From an uncultured Lachnospiraceae bacterium (GTDB lineage Bacteria > Bacillota > Clostridia > Lachnospirales > Lachnospiraceae), in the NCBI GenBank assembly GCA_902783095.1, contig CACZPX010000242.1:1-12552 (forward strand): a stretch of DNA of 12,552 nucleotides, in the 5' to 3' direction. The position numbers and the translations under genes were made by a program. The notes beneath the pieces are model-generated. The model searched no databases, had not been told where the DNA came from, and saw nothing but the letters and a program-made list of their open reading frames with translations. This document shows positions 6,525-12,552 of this stretch, in pieces. Positions within the stretch are counted from its first letter, which is position 1. Every line of letters begins with the position of its first letter.

Positions 6525-7706
6525 ATGCAGCCAGTTTTGTTTTCGATCGGTGATATCAACATCTACGGCTACGGCCTGATGTTCGCGCTCGGCATCCTGC
6601 TTGGCGTGTGGCTTTCCACGCACCTGGCCAAAAAGACCGGGGCGGACGCGGACTTTCTGTTCAGCATGGCGGTCTGGGTCGTGGTATTCGGCTTTCTGGG
6701 CTCCAAGATCCTGCACATCCTCACGGTGTTTCCGGACTTCCTGGAAGATCCGCTGGGCGTCTTAAAGGCGTCCATCACCCAGGGCTTCGTGGTCTACGGC
6801 GCCTCCATCGCGGGCATCCTGACCATCGTCGTCTACTGCAGAAAGCACAAAAAGGATATGTGGCGCTATCTGGACCTGGCCATGCCGGGTCTGGCGCTGG
6901 GACAGGCCATCGGCCGCATCGGCTGTTTCCTGGCGGGCTGCTGCTACGGCATCCGCTATGACGGCGTGTGCGCCGTGCACTTCCCGTCCGGCAGTTCCGC
7001 GCCGGCCGGCGTGGGGCTCTTCCCCGTGCAGCTGGTGTCGGTGATCGCCAACCTGCTTCTGATGGCCATCCTGCTGGTCTTCTTAAAGAAAAACCGCATC
7101 CGCGGCCGCGTGACGGCGCTGTGGCTGATGCTCTACGCCCTGGGCCGCGGTCTGATCGAGATCGTGCGCGACGACCCCCGCGGAAACGTGTGGATCTTCT
7201 CCACCTCGCAGTTCATCTCGCTGATCCTGTTCATCATCGGCGCGGCGCTGTTTTTCTATCTGACCAAACACAAGGCGCCGTTCGATCCGGAGACGGACGA
7301 GGAAGAGGACGAAGAGGAAGACGAGGAAGACGAGACGGATGAGCCTTCCCTGAAAGAGGCTGCCGCGCAGGCAAAGGCGGAGGCAAAAGAGGCCGCCGAA
7401 GAGGCGAAAACCGAGGCGCAGGAGGCCGCCGAGGAGATCCGCAAAGAAGCCAAGGCCGCGCAGAAAGAGGCAAAGGCCGCCCAGAAAGAGGCCAAAAAGG
7501 CCTTAAAGGACGCGGAAGATAAGACGGACGCGGCTGCCAAAGAGGCGGCACAGGCGGTGCAAGAGACGGCCGAAACGGCTGTAGAAGATACCGCGAAAGC
7601 ACAAGAGTCGGTCGAAAAGGCCGTAGAGGAGACCGAGGACGAGGTGACCGCGGCGATCGCCGAGGACCTGGAAGAGAAAGCGGATGAGAAGCGGACAGAG
7701 GATTGA
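6525..7706 (+). CDS. lgt: Prolipoprotein diacylglyceryl transferase family protein with a long acidic, helical tail
   Basis: Lgt moves diacylglycerol from phosphatidylglycerol to the lipobox cysteine of prelipoproteins, in the cytoplasmic membrane. Residues 1-250 have the multi-helix Lgt layout, with YGLMFALG at 16-23, a YGASIAG segment at 91-97 where E. coli has HGGL, GRIGCFLAGCCYG at 130-142, and YALGRGLIEIVR at 204-215. R131, Y204, R208 and E212 appear to match E. coli R143, Y235, R239 and E243. The normally conserved N146 and E151 positions are cysteines here (C134, C139). This GCFLAGCCYG form is, as I recall, found in a divergent subgroup of the family. Residues 256-273 are almost all Asp/Glu, and 277-393 form an Ala/Glu/Lys-rich tail. 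Usual Lgt length is about 260-290, so roughly 120 residues are extra. The start at 6525 is preceded by AAAGGGAG. The ATG at 6486 overlaps asparaginase and is unlikely. The family is clear; enzymatic activity is less certain. Confidence 0.85.
   Translation: MQPVLFSIGDINIYGYGLMFALGILLGVWLSTHLAKKTGADADFLFSMAVWVVVFGFLGSKILHILTVFPDFLEDPLGVLKASITQGFVVYGASIAGILTIVVYCRKHKKDMWRYLDLAMPGLALGQAIGRIGCFLAGCCYGIRYDGVCAVHFPSGSSAPAGVGLFPVQLVSVIANLLLMAILLVFLKKNRIRGRVTALWLMLYALGRGLIEIVRDDPRGNVWIFSTSQFISLILFIIGAALFFYLTKHKAPFDPETDEEEDEEEDEEDETDEPSLKEAAAQAKAEAKEAAEEAKTEAQEAAEEIRKEAKAAQKEAKAAQKEAKKALKDAEDKTDAAAKEAAQAVQETAETAVEDTAKAQESVEKAVEETEDEVTAAIAEDLEEKADEKRTED
7290..7703 (+). other. Acidic linker plus Ala/Glu/Lys helical repeat tail of the Lgt homologue
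   Basis: Residues 256-273 have 16 acidic residues out of 18. From residue 277 three successive 11-residue units follow (for example KEAAEEAKTEA at 288-298). Then come heptads, with KAAQKEA occurring twice in a row at 310-323 and a variant at 324-330, and then less regular Ala/Glu/Lys sequence to the end. Such 11- and 7-residue periodicity predicts a long amphipathic helix or coiled coil, like LEA-type or apolipoprotein-type helices. It would project from the end of the last membrane helix. The repeat at DNA level is only approximate. Confidence 0.8.
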
Positions 7707-9039
7707 CGCCATAGAGCCGGAATCCATCGGCGAGGAGATGGAACTCCTGCCGGGCGATATTCTGGTGAGCATCAACGGCCAGCCCGTGGAAGACGTGCTG
7801 GACTACCGGTTTTTATGCCGGGACGAATATCTGGAACTGCTGATCCGCCGCGGCGACGAGGAAGCCGTCTTTGAGGTGGAAAAGGACGAGGACGAGGACC
7901 TGGGCCTGGTGTTTGACAACGGGCTGATGGACGAATACCGCTCCTGCGGCAACCACTGCATCTTCTGCTTTATCGACCAGATGCCGCCCGGCATGCGCGA
8001 GACGCTCTATTTTAAGGACGACGACGCGCGCCTGTCCTTTTTGCAGGGCAATTACGTGACGCTCACCAACCTGAGCGACCACGACATGGAGCGCATCATC
8101 CGGTACCGGCTGGAGCCGATCAACATCTCCGTGCATACCACGGACCCGGAGCTGCGCGTGCGGATGCTGGCCAACCGGAAGGCGGGAGAGTCCCTCAAAA
8201 AGATCGACGAGCTCTACCGCGCCGGGATCGAGATGAACGGCCAGATCGTGCTGTGCGAGGGCATCAACGACGGCGAAAAGCTGAAGCAGACCATAAGGGA
8301 CCTGTCCCGCTACCTGCCGTATTTCAAGAGCCTGTCCGTGGTGCCGGTGGGGCTGACGAAGTTCCGGGAGCACCTGTATCCGCTGCACCCGGTGTCGGAG
8401 AAGACCTTAAACGAGACGATCGACATCGTGGAGGCCTTTCAGCGTGAGATCTATCCGGAATGGGGCCTGCACTTTGTGCACGCGAGCGACGAGTTTTACC
8501 TGAACACGGGACGCGAGGTGCCGGAGGCGGAGCGCTACGACGGCTATCTGCAGATCGAAAACGGCGTGGGCATGCGGCGTCTGCTGGAAGACGAGTTTGA
8601 CGAGGCGCTGGCGGCGCGCGCGGGTGATGACAGGAAGCGGCACGTGACCGTGGTGACCGGGAAGCTGGCCGAGCGCTTTATGGGCGGCATCCTGGACCGG
8701 TTCCGGGAAAAATTCCCCAACGTGCGCGCGGATCTGGCCGGCATCGTCAACCGCTTTTTCGGCGAGACCATCACCGTGTCCGGGCTGATCACCGGGCAGG
8801 ACCTGATCGCGCAGTTAAAGGGACGCGACCTGGGCAGCGAGATCCTGATCACCGTGAACATGCTGCGAAACGGCGAGAACGTGCTGCTGGACGATCTGAC
8901 CACGGACGACGTGGAGGCCGCCCTGGGCGTAAAGGTCCGCGTGACGGGAACGAGCGGCGGCGAGCTTCTGGCCGCGCTGCTGGGCGAGGAGAGCCATCTG
9001 ACCTCCTACCGCAGCTACCCGGAATGGGAGCAGCGTTAG
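7684..9039 (+). CDS. DUF512 radical-SAM-like protein with N-terminal PDZ-like domain
   Basis: The 451-residue product has an N-terminal PDZ-like segment (about residues 8-65, with LLPGDILVSINGQPVEDVLDY). An iron-sulfur motif C88-x3-C92-x2-C95 (SCGNHCIFCFIDQMP) follows, in the radical-SAM spacing. The DUF512 region follows, with PVGLTKFREHLYPLHPV at about 222-238. The length is normal for the family. Members are common in Clostridia and cyanobacteria, often beside der, and have no established function. A redox or radical role is suggested only by the cysteine motif. The start at 7684 overlaps the end of lgt by 23 bases, with only a weak AGAGAAAG upstream, so translation is probably coupled to lgt. 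der begins 84 bases downstream. The family call is firm; the function is open. Confidence 0.9.
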   Translation: MRSGQRIDAIEPESIGEEMELLPGDILVSINGQPVEDVLDYRFLCRDEYLELLIRRGDEEAVFEVEKDEDEDLGLVFDNGLMDEYRSCGNHCIFCFIDQMPPGMRETLYFKDDDARLSFLQGNYVTLTNLSDHDMERIIRYRLEPINISVHTTDPELRVRMLANRKAGESLKKIDELYRAGIEMNGQIVLCEGINDGEKLKQTIRDLSRYLPYFKSLSVVPVGLTKFREHLYPLHPVSEKTLNETIDIVEAFQREIYPEWGLHFVHASDEFYLNTGREVPEAERYDGYLQIENGVGMRRLLEDEFDEALAARAGDDRKRHVTVVTGKLAERFMGGILDRFREKFPNVRADLAGIVNRFFGETITVSGLITGQDLIAQLKGRDLGSEILITVNMLRNGENVLLDDLTTDDVEAALGVKVRVTGTSGGELLAALLGEESHLTSYRSYPEWEQR

Positions 9040-9123
9040 AAAGCAGGCGGCACATCAACAGATTGTAATATTTTTGTAATAAACTTTGGCCGGCAATCGG
9101 CTATAGTAGGAACGGAAGGGATT

Positions 9124-10452
9124 ATGAGCAAACCTATCATTGCGATCATCGGAAGACCGAACGTGGGAAAATCCACCCTGTTCAACGTCCTGGCGGGAGA
9201 GCGCATCTCCATCGTCCAGGATACGCCCGGTGTGACGAGAGACCGCATTTACGCGGAGATCGAATGGCTGGACCGCAGCTACACCCTGATCGACACGGGC
9301 GGCATCGAGCCCGACTCGAGCGATCATATTCTTGCCAGCATGCGCGCCCAGGCGGAGATCGCCATAGACACGGCGGATTTGATCCTGTTTCTGACGGACG
9401 CCAGGGAGGGCCTGACGGACGCGGACGAGAAGGTGGCGGACATGCTGCGCCGCGCGAAAAAGCCCGTGCTGCTGGTGGTCAACAAGGTGGACAATTTCCA
9501 GAAGCAGCTGGCGGACATCTACGAGTTTTACAAGCTGGGCGTGGGCGATCCCATCCCCATCTCCGCGGCGTCCAGACTGGGCATCGGCGATATGCTGGAC
9601 GAGGCGGCAAAACTGCTGCCGGTGCACGCGGGCGAGCAGGAAGAGGACGACCGTCCCCGCATCGCCATCGTGGGCAAGCCCAACGTGGGCAAGTCCTCCA
9701 TCGTCAACCGCCTGCTGGGCGAGGACCGCATGATCGTCTCCGACGTGGCGGGGACCACGCGCGACGCGGTGGACTCCGCGGTGCGCTACAATAAGAAGGA
9801 ATACGTGCTGATCGACACCGCCGGCCTGCGCCGCAAGAGCAGGATCAAGGAGGAGATCGAACGCTTCTCCATCATCCGGGCCGTCGCGGCGGTAGAGCGC
9901 GCGGACGTGGTGCTGCTGGTGATCGACGCGGACGACGGCGTGTCCGAGCAGGACGCCAAGATCGCGGGCATCGCGCACGACCGGGGCAAGGGGATCCTGA
10001 TCGTGGTCAACAAGTGGGACAAGATCGAAAAGAACGACCGCACCGCCAAGGAGTTCGAGGCCAAGGTCCGCCAGACCCTCTCGTTTCTGCCGTACGCGGA
10101 ACTCGTGTTCGTGTCGGCGAAGACCGGCCAGCGGCTGATCAAGCTGTACGACTACATCGACACGATCATCGCCAACCAGAACCTGCGCGTGGCGACGGGC
10201 GTCTTGAACGAGATCCTCTCGGAGGCGACGGTGATGAAGCAGCCGCCGTCCGACAAGGGCAGACGCCTGCGCCTGTACTACATCACGCAGGTCTCGGTGA
10301 AGCCGCCGACGTTCGTGATCTTTATCAACGATAAGGAACTGACGCATTTTTCGTATACCAGGTACATTGAAAACCAGCTGCGTGAGGCCTTCGGCTTTAA
10401 GGGAACGGCCATCCGGATCATCTACCGCGAGCGGAAGGGGGAGAATTCATGA
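9124..10452 (+). CDS. der: Ribosome biogenesis GTPase Der (EngA)
   Basis: Der is an essential double GTPase needed for maturation of the 50S ribosomal subunit. The 442-residue product shows the expected order. GTPase domain 1 has GRPNVGKST at 10-18, PGVTRD at 35-40, DTGG at 57-60 and NKVD at 120-123. An acidic linker lies around 171-176. GTPase domain 2 has GKPNVGKSS at 184-192, DVAGTTRD at 207-214, DTAG at 231-234 and NKWD at 296-299. A KH-like C-terminal domain runs from about 355 to 437. All G motifs are intact and the length is normal. The start at 9124 is preceded by GGAAGGG. The 84-base gap before it has an AT-rich patch but no convincing promoter. The stop codon overlaps the plsY start in an ATGA arrangement. 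Confidence 0.98.
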   Translation: MSKPIIAIIGRPNVGKSTLFNVLAGERISIVQDTPGVTRDRIYAEIEWLDRSYTLIDTGGIEPDSSDHILASMRAQAEIAIDTADLILFLTDAREGLTDADEKVADMLRRAKKPVLLVVNKVDNFQKQLADIYEFYKLGVGDPIPISAASRLGIGDMLDEAAKLLPVHAGEQEEDDRPRIAIVGKPNVGKSSIVNRLLGEDRMIVSDVAGTTRDAVDSAVRYNKKEYVLIDTAGLRRKSRIKEEIERFSIIRAVAAVERADVVLLVIDADDGVSEQDAKIAGIAHDRGKGILIVVNKWDKIEKNDRTAKEFEAKVRQTLSFLPYAELVFVSAKTGQRLIKLYDYIDTIIANQNLRVATGVLNEILSEATVMKQPPSDKGRRLRLYYITQVSVKPPTFVIFINDKELTHFSYTRYIENQLREAFGFKGTAIRIIYRERKGENS

Positions 10453-11111
10453 GTCTTGTCTTACGGAGGATCATTTCGCTGCTGATCGGCTACGCGTTCG
10501 GCCTGTTCCAGACCGGCTACCTGTACGGCAAGCTGAAGGGGATCGATATCCGCACGCAGGGAAGCGGCAATTCCGGCACCACGAACGCTCTGCGGACGCT
10601 CGGAAAGAAGGCCGGCCTGATCGTGCTGATCGGCGATCTGGCCAAGGCCATTCTGGCCTGCTTTATCTGCGCCTGGCTGTTTGGCGATTCCGCGGCGCTG
10701 CGCGGCGGAAACAACGTACTGTTCATGCTGTACGCGGGCGTGGGCTGCACGCTGGGACACAATTTCCCGTTTTTCATGCAGTTTCACGGCGGCAAGGGCG
10801 TGGCGGTCCTGGGCGGCCTGATCATCAGCACCAGCCCGCTCCTGACCTATATCGGGATCGTCATCTTTTTCGGCACGGTGATCGCGACGCGGTACGTGTC
10901 CCTGGGGTCCCTTCTGATCGCGGCGGAATATCTGATCGGCTGGCTGCTTATATGCGTGTTCGACGGAACGGCGCTCTACCGCCATCTGCGGCCGGAGTCC
11001 TGTATTCTGGCGGCGCTGATCAGTCTCATGCTGGTATGGAAGCATCGGGAGAATATCAAACGGCTCCTCGCCGGCAACGAGCGGAAGATCTTTGAAAAGA
11101 AGAGTGAATGA
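10449..11111 (+). CDS. plsY: Acyl-phosphate:glycerol-3-phosphate acyltransferase PlsY
   Basis: PlsY transfers an acyl group from acyl-phosphate (made by PlsX) to glycerol-3-phosphate, giving lysophosphatidic acid, the first step of phospholipid synthesis in most Gram-positive bacteria. The 220-residue membrane protein has all three family motifs: GSGNSGTTNALRTLG at 38-52, GHNFPFFMQFHGGKGV at 103-118 and KHRENIKRLLAGNE at 198-211. Several hydrophobic helices lie between them. The start codon overlaps the der stop by four bases, with AAGGGGGAG just upstream inside der, so translation is likely coupled. gpsA, which makes its substrate, follows after 46 bases. The gap contains a small CCGCG/CGCGG hairpin (11114-11130) without a T-run, so it is not a terminator. 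Confidence 0.97.
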   Translation: MSLVLRRIISLLIGYAFGLFQTGYLYGKLKGIDIRTQGSGNSGTTNALRTLGKKAGLIVLIGDLAKAILACFICAWLFGDSAALRGGNNVLFMLYAGVGCTLGHNFPFFMQFHGGKGVAVLGGLIISTSPLLTYIGIVIFFGTVIATRYVSLGSLLIAAEYLIGWLLICVFDGTALYRHLRPESCILAALISLMLVWKHRENIKRLLAGNERKIFEKKSE

Positions 11112-11157
11112 CACCGCGCAAAGAACGCGGCGGACATAAACGGTTTGGAGGATAGAG

Positions 11158-12177
11158 ATGGCCAATATCACGGTCCTGGGTGCGGGCACCTGGGGACTCG
11201 GCATAGCGGTTTTACTGAATAACAACGGACACCGGGTGACGGTCTGGTCCGCGGTGGCGCGGGAGATCGATGCGCTTATCGAGAAGCGGGAACCGGCAAA
11301 CCTGCCGGGCGTGACGCTTTCGGAGGCGATCCGGCTGACGAAGGACCTGGACGAGGCGCTGTCCGGTGCGGACCTGCTGGTGATGGCGGTGGCGAGCGTC
11401 TACGTGCGGCGCACCGCGCGTCTGATCAGCGAAAAGGTGGCGCCCGGCACGCTCATCGTGAACGTGGCGAAGGGCATAGAAGAGGGGACCCTCCTGTTTC
11501 CGCGCGAGCAGATCGTGCAGGAGATCCCGCAGGCGGAGGTCGCGGTCCTGTCCGGACCCAGCCACGCGGAGGAAGTAAGCCGCGGCATCCCGACCACCTG
11601 CGTGATTGGCGCGGAAAAGAAGGCCACGGCGGAAAGGCTGCAGGAGATCTTCATGAGCCCCGTGTTCCGGGTGTATACCAGCCCGGACATTTTGGGGATC
11701 GAGCTCGGCGGTTCCGTCAAGAACGTGATCGCGCTGTCCGCCGGCATCGCGGACGGGCTGGGCTACGGCGACAACACCAAAGCGGCCCTGATCACGCGCG
11801 GCATGGCCGAGATCTCCCGGCTGGGCAAGGCGATGGGCGCAAAGCACCAGACGCTGTCCGGCCTGTCCGGCATAGGCGATCTGATCGTGACCTGTGCCAG
11901 CATGCACAGCCGCAACCGCAGGGCCGGCATCCTGCTGGGACAGGGGGCGACCATGGAAGAGGCCATGGAAAAGGTAGGAATGGTAGTGGAAGGCGTGTAC
12001 AGTGCCCGCGCGGCGCTGGCGCTTTCCCGAAAATATAAAGTAGAGATGCCCATCGTGGCAGAAGTAAATCAAATCCTCTTTGAAGGGAAACCGGCCGGCG
12101 AGGCCATGAAGGACCTGATGCTCCGCCATAAAAAGGACGAGAGCGAGGATCTGCCCTGGGAAGGGGAACAGGAGTAA
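11158..12177 (+). CDS. gpsA: NAD(P)H-dependent glycerol-3-phosphate dehydrogenase GpsA
   Basis: GpsA reduces dihydroxyacetone phosphate to sn-glycerol-3-phosphate in the cytoplasm, feeding PlsY. The 339-residue product has the nucleotide-binding GAGTWG at 8-13, VAKG at 103-106 with K105, SGPSHAEEV at 132-140 and GSVKNVIAL at 185-193 with the catalytic lysine K188. It continues with YGDNTKAALITRG at 203-215 and SRNRRAG at 251-257 in the substrate domain. The length is typical. The start at 11158 follows GGAGG (11147-11151) at six bases. The stop codon lies inside the translation signals of the following lipoprotein gene, so the two are probably read from one message. Confidence 0.98.
   Translation: MANITVLGAGTWGLGIAVLLNNNGHRVTVWSAVAREIDALIEKREPANLPGVTLSEAIRLTKDLDEALSGADLLVMAVASVYVRRTARLISEKVAPGTLIVNVAKGIEEGTLLFPREQIVQEIPQAEVAVLSGPSHAEEVSRGIPTTCVIGAEKKATAERLQEIFMSPVFRVYTSPDILGIELGGSVKNVIALSAGIADGLGYGDNTKAALITRGMAEISRLGKAMGAKHQTLSGLSGIGDLIVTCASMHSRNRRAGILLGQGATMEEAMEKVGMVVEGVYSARAALALSRKYKVEMPIVAEVNQILFEGKPAGEAMKDLMLRHKKDESEDLPWEGEQE
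12170..12174 (+). promoter_or_regulatory. Ribosome binding site of the lipoprotein gene inside the gpsA end
   Basis: AGGAG, six bases before the ATG at 12181, lies in the last codons of gpsA. This selects the first of several closely spaced methionines (residues 1, 3, 6, 7) and indicates cotranscription or coupling with gpsA. Confidence 0.75.
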
Positions 12178-12180
12178 GAA

Positions 12181-12552
12181 ATGAAGATGAAGAAGATGAT
12201 GGCCCTGCTTTTGGCGGGGGTGATGCTGTTTTCACTGGCCGGCTGTCAGGAATCGACAGAGACGCTGCCGGTCGAACAGGAAGACGCCGCACAGACCGAC
12301 GCCGCGTCCGCCGATACCGCGAAAGACAGCGACGGGACGACGACGGCGGAAGCCGCCGCGGACGGCTCTGCAGCCGGTACCACGCAGGCGGCGGGGGACG
12401 GCAGCAGCGCGGACGGTACGGATGAGTCGACGCCCGCCCAGACCGCCGCACCCGAAAAGAAGCGAGGCGCGATGCTCTACGCGGGCGGCGAGCTGACCGG
12501 CGTGTTCAACCCGCTCTTTGCCACCCACGAGGGCGACAAGGCGATCGCGAAA
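12181..12552 (+). CDS. Lipoprotein, probable ABC-transporter solute-binding protein (N-terminal part, runs off the right edge)
   Basis: The 124 visible codons begin with a lipoprotein signal peptide: KMKK, a hydrophobic core, and lipobox LAGC with C22 as the predicted lipidated residue. Residues 23-94 are a low-complexity linker rich in Ala, Asp, Thr, Gly and Ser. The folded part starts near residue 96, and GGELTGVFNPLFATHEGD at 102-119 resembles the start of family 5 (peptide/nickel-type) solute-binding proteins. That family call is inference from a short stretch, while the lipoprotein call is firm. If right, it would capture peptides or similar solutes outside the cell for an ABC importer encoded further right. 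Lgt from the same cluster is the type of enzyme that would lipidate it. The reading frame is open to the window edge. Confidence 0.8.
   Translation, partial: MKMKKMMALLLAGVMLFSLAGCQESTETLPVEQEDAAQTDAASADTAKDSDGTTTAEAAADGSAAGTTQAAGDGSSADGTDESTPAQTAAPEKKRGAMLYAGGELTGVFNPLFATHEGDKAIAK

Noticed and set aside
7256..7540. A minus-strand frame with a long serine run opposite the lgt tail.
   Set aside because: The serine run is simply the reverse reading of the Glu/Asp codons of the acidic linker.
9061..9107. Possible der promoter: AT-rich patch with two TTGTAA and a TATAGT.
   Set aside because: TATAGT at 9102-9107 resembles a -10, but neither TTGTAA lies 16-18 bases upstream, so no proper pair can be built.
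9055..10347. A 430-codon open frame on the minus strand opposite der.
   Set aside because: der is intact with all GTPase motifs. The antisense frame has shadow-like composition (Asp/His/Val/Arg/Gln-rich) and no motif.

Overview
The window reads as a chromosomal segment of a GC-rich Clostridia-type Firmicute, most likely a Lachnospiraceae relative. The grounds are strong AAAGGAGG-type ribosome binding sites, a CIRCE-like heat-shock operator in front of clpB, zinc-ribbon membrane proteins of a style common in that group, and the gene order DUF512 radical-SAM protein - der - plsY - gpsA. The taxonomic placement is inference from gene content and style, not from a marker-gene comparison. No RNA genes, CRISPR arrays, insertion sequences or phage genes were seen.

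Layout. (1) 1-619, minus strand: the first 206 codons of clpB, running off the left edge. (2) 620-909: a divergent, comparatively AT-rich intergenic region. It holds an altered 27-bp CIRCE element on the clpB side and an extended -10 promoter-like element on the other side. (3) 910-5346, plus strand: two genes of unknown function, each starting with a zinc-ribbon-like segment. The first is a small two-helix membrane protein with an incomplete ribbon. The second is a 1199-residue protein with a complete ribbon, one membrane anchor and about 1,100 residues predicted outside the cell. A strong intrinsic terminator closes this unit. (4) 5417-12177, plus strand: a recognisable promoter, then asparaginase, an Lgt-family gene with an unusual tail, a DUF512 radical-SAM protein, der, plsY and gpsA. 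They are tightly packed with short gaps or overlaps. (5) 12181 to the right edge: the 5' part of a lipoprotein gene, probably an ABC-transporter solute-binding protein.

How the genes fit together. PlsY makes lysophosphatidic acid by acylating glycerol-3-phosphate, and GpsA supplies glycerol-3-phosphate, so the pair starts phospholipid synthesis. Lgt uses phosphatidylglycerol, a product of that pathway, to lipidate proteins such as the lipoprotein at the right end. Der acts in maturation of the large ribosomal subunit. The DUF512 protein is a frequent neighbour of der in Clostridia but has no settled function. Asparaginase heads the cluster behind its own promoter.

The least explained parts are the zinc-ribbon gene pair (910-5346), the altered substrate-site loop and long Ala/Glu/Lys-rich helical tail of the Lgt homologue, and the rearranged CIRCE of clpB. 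I saw nothing that amounts to a proven new system. The zinc-ribbon pair is the best candidate for one.
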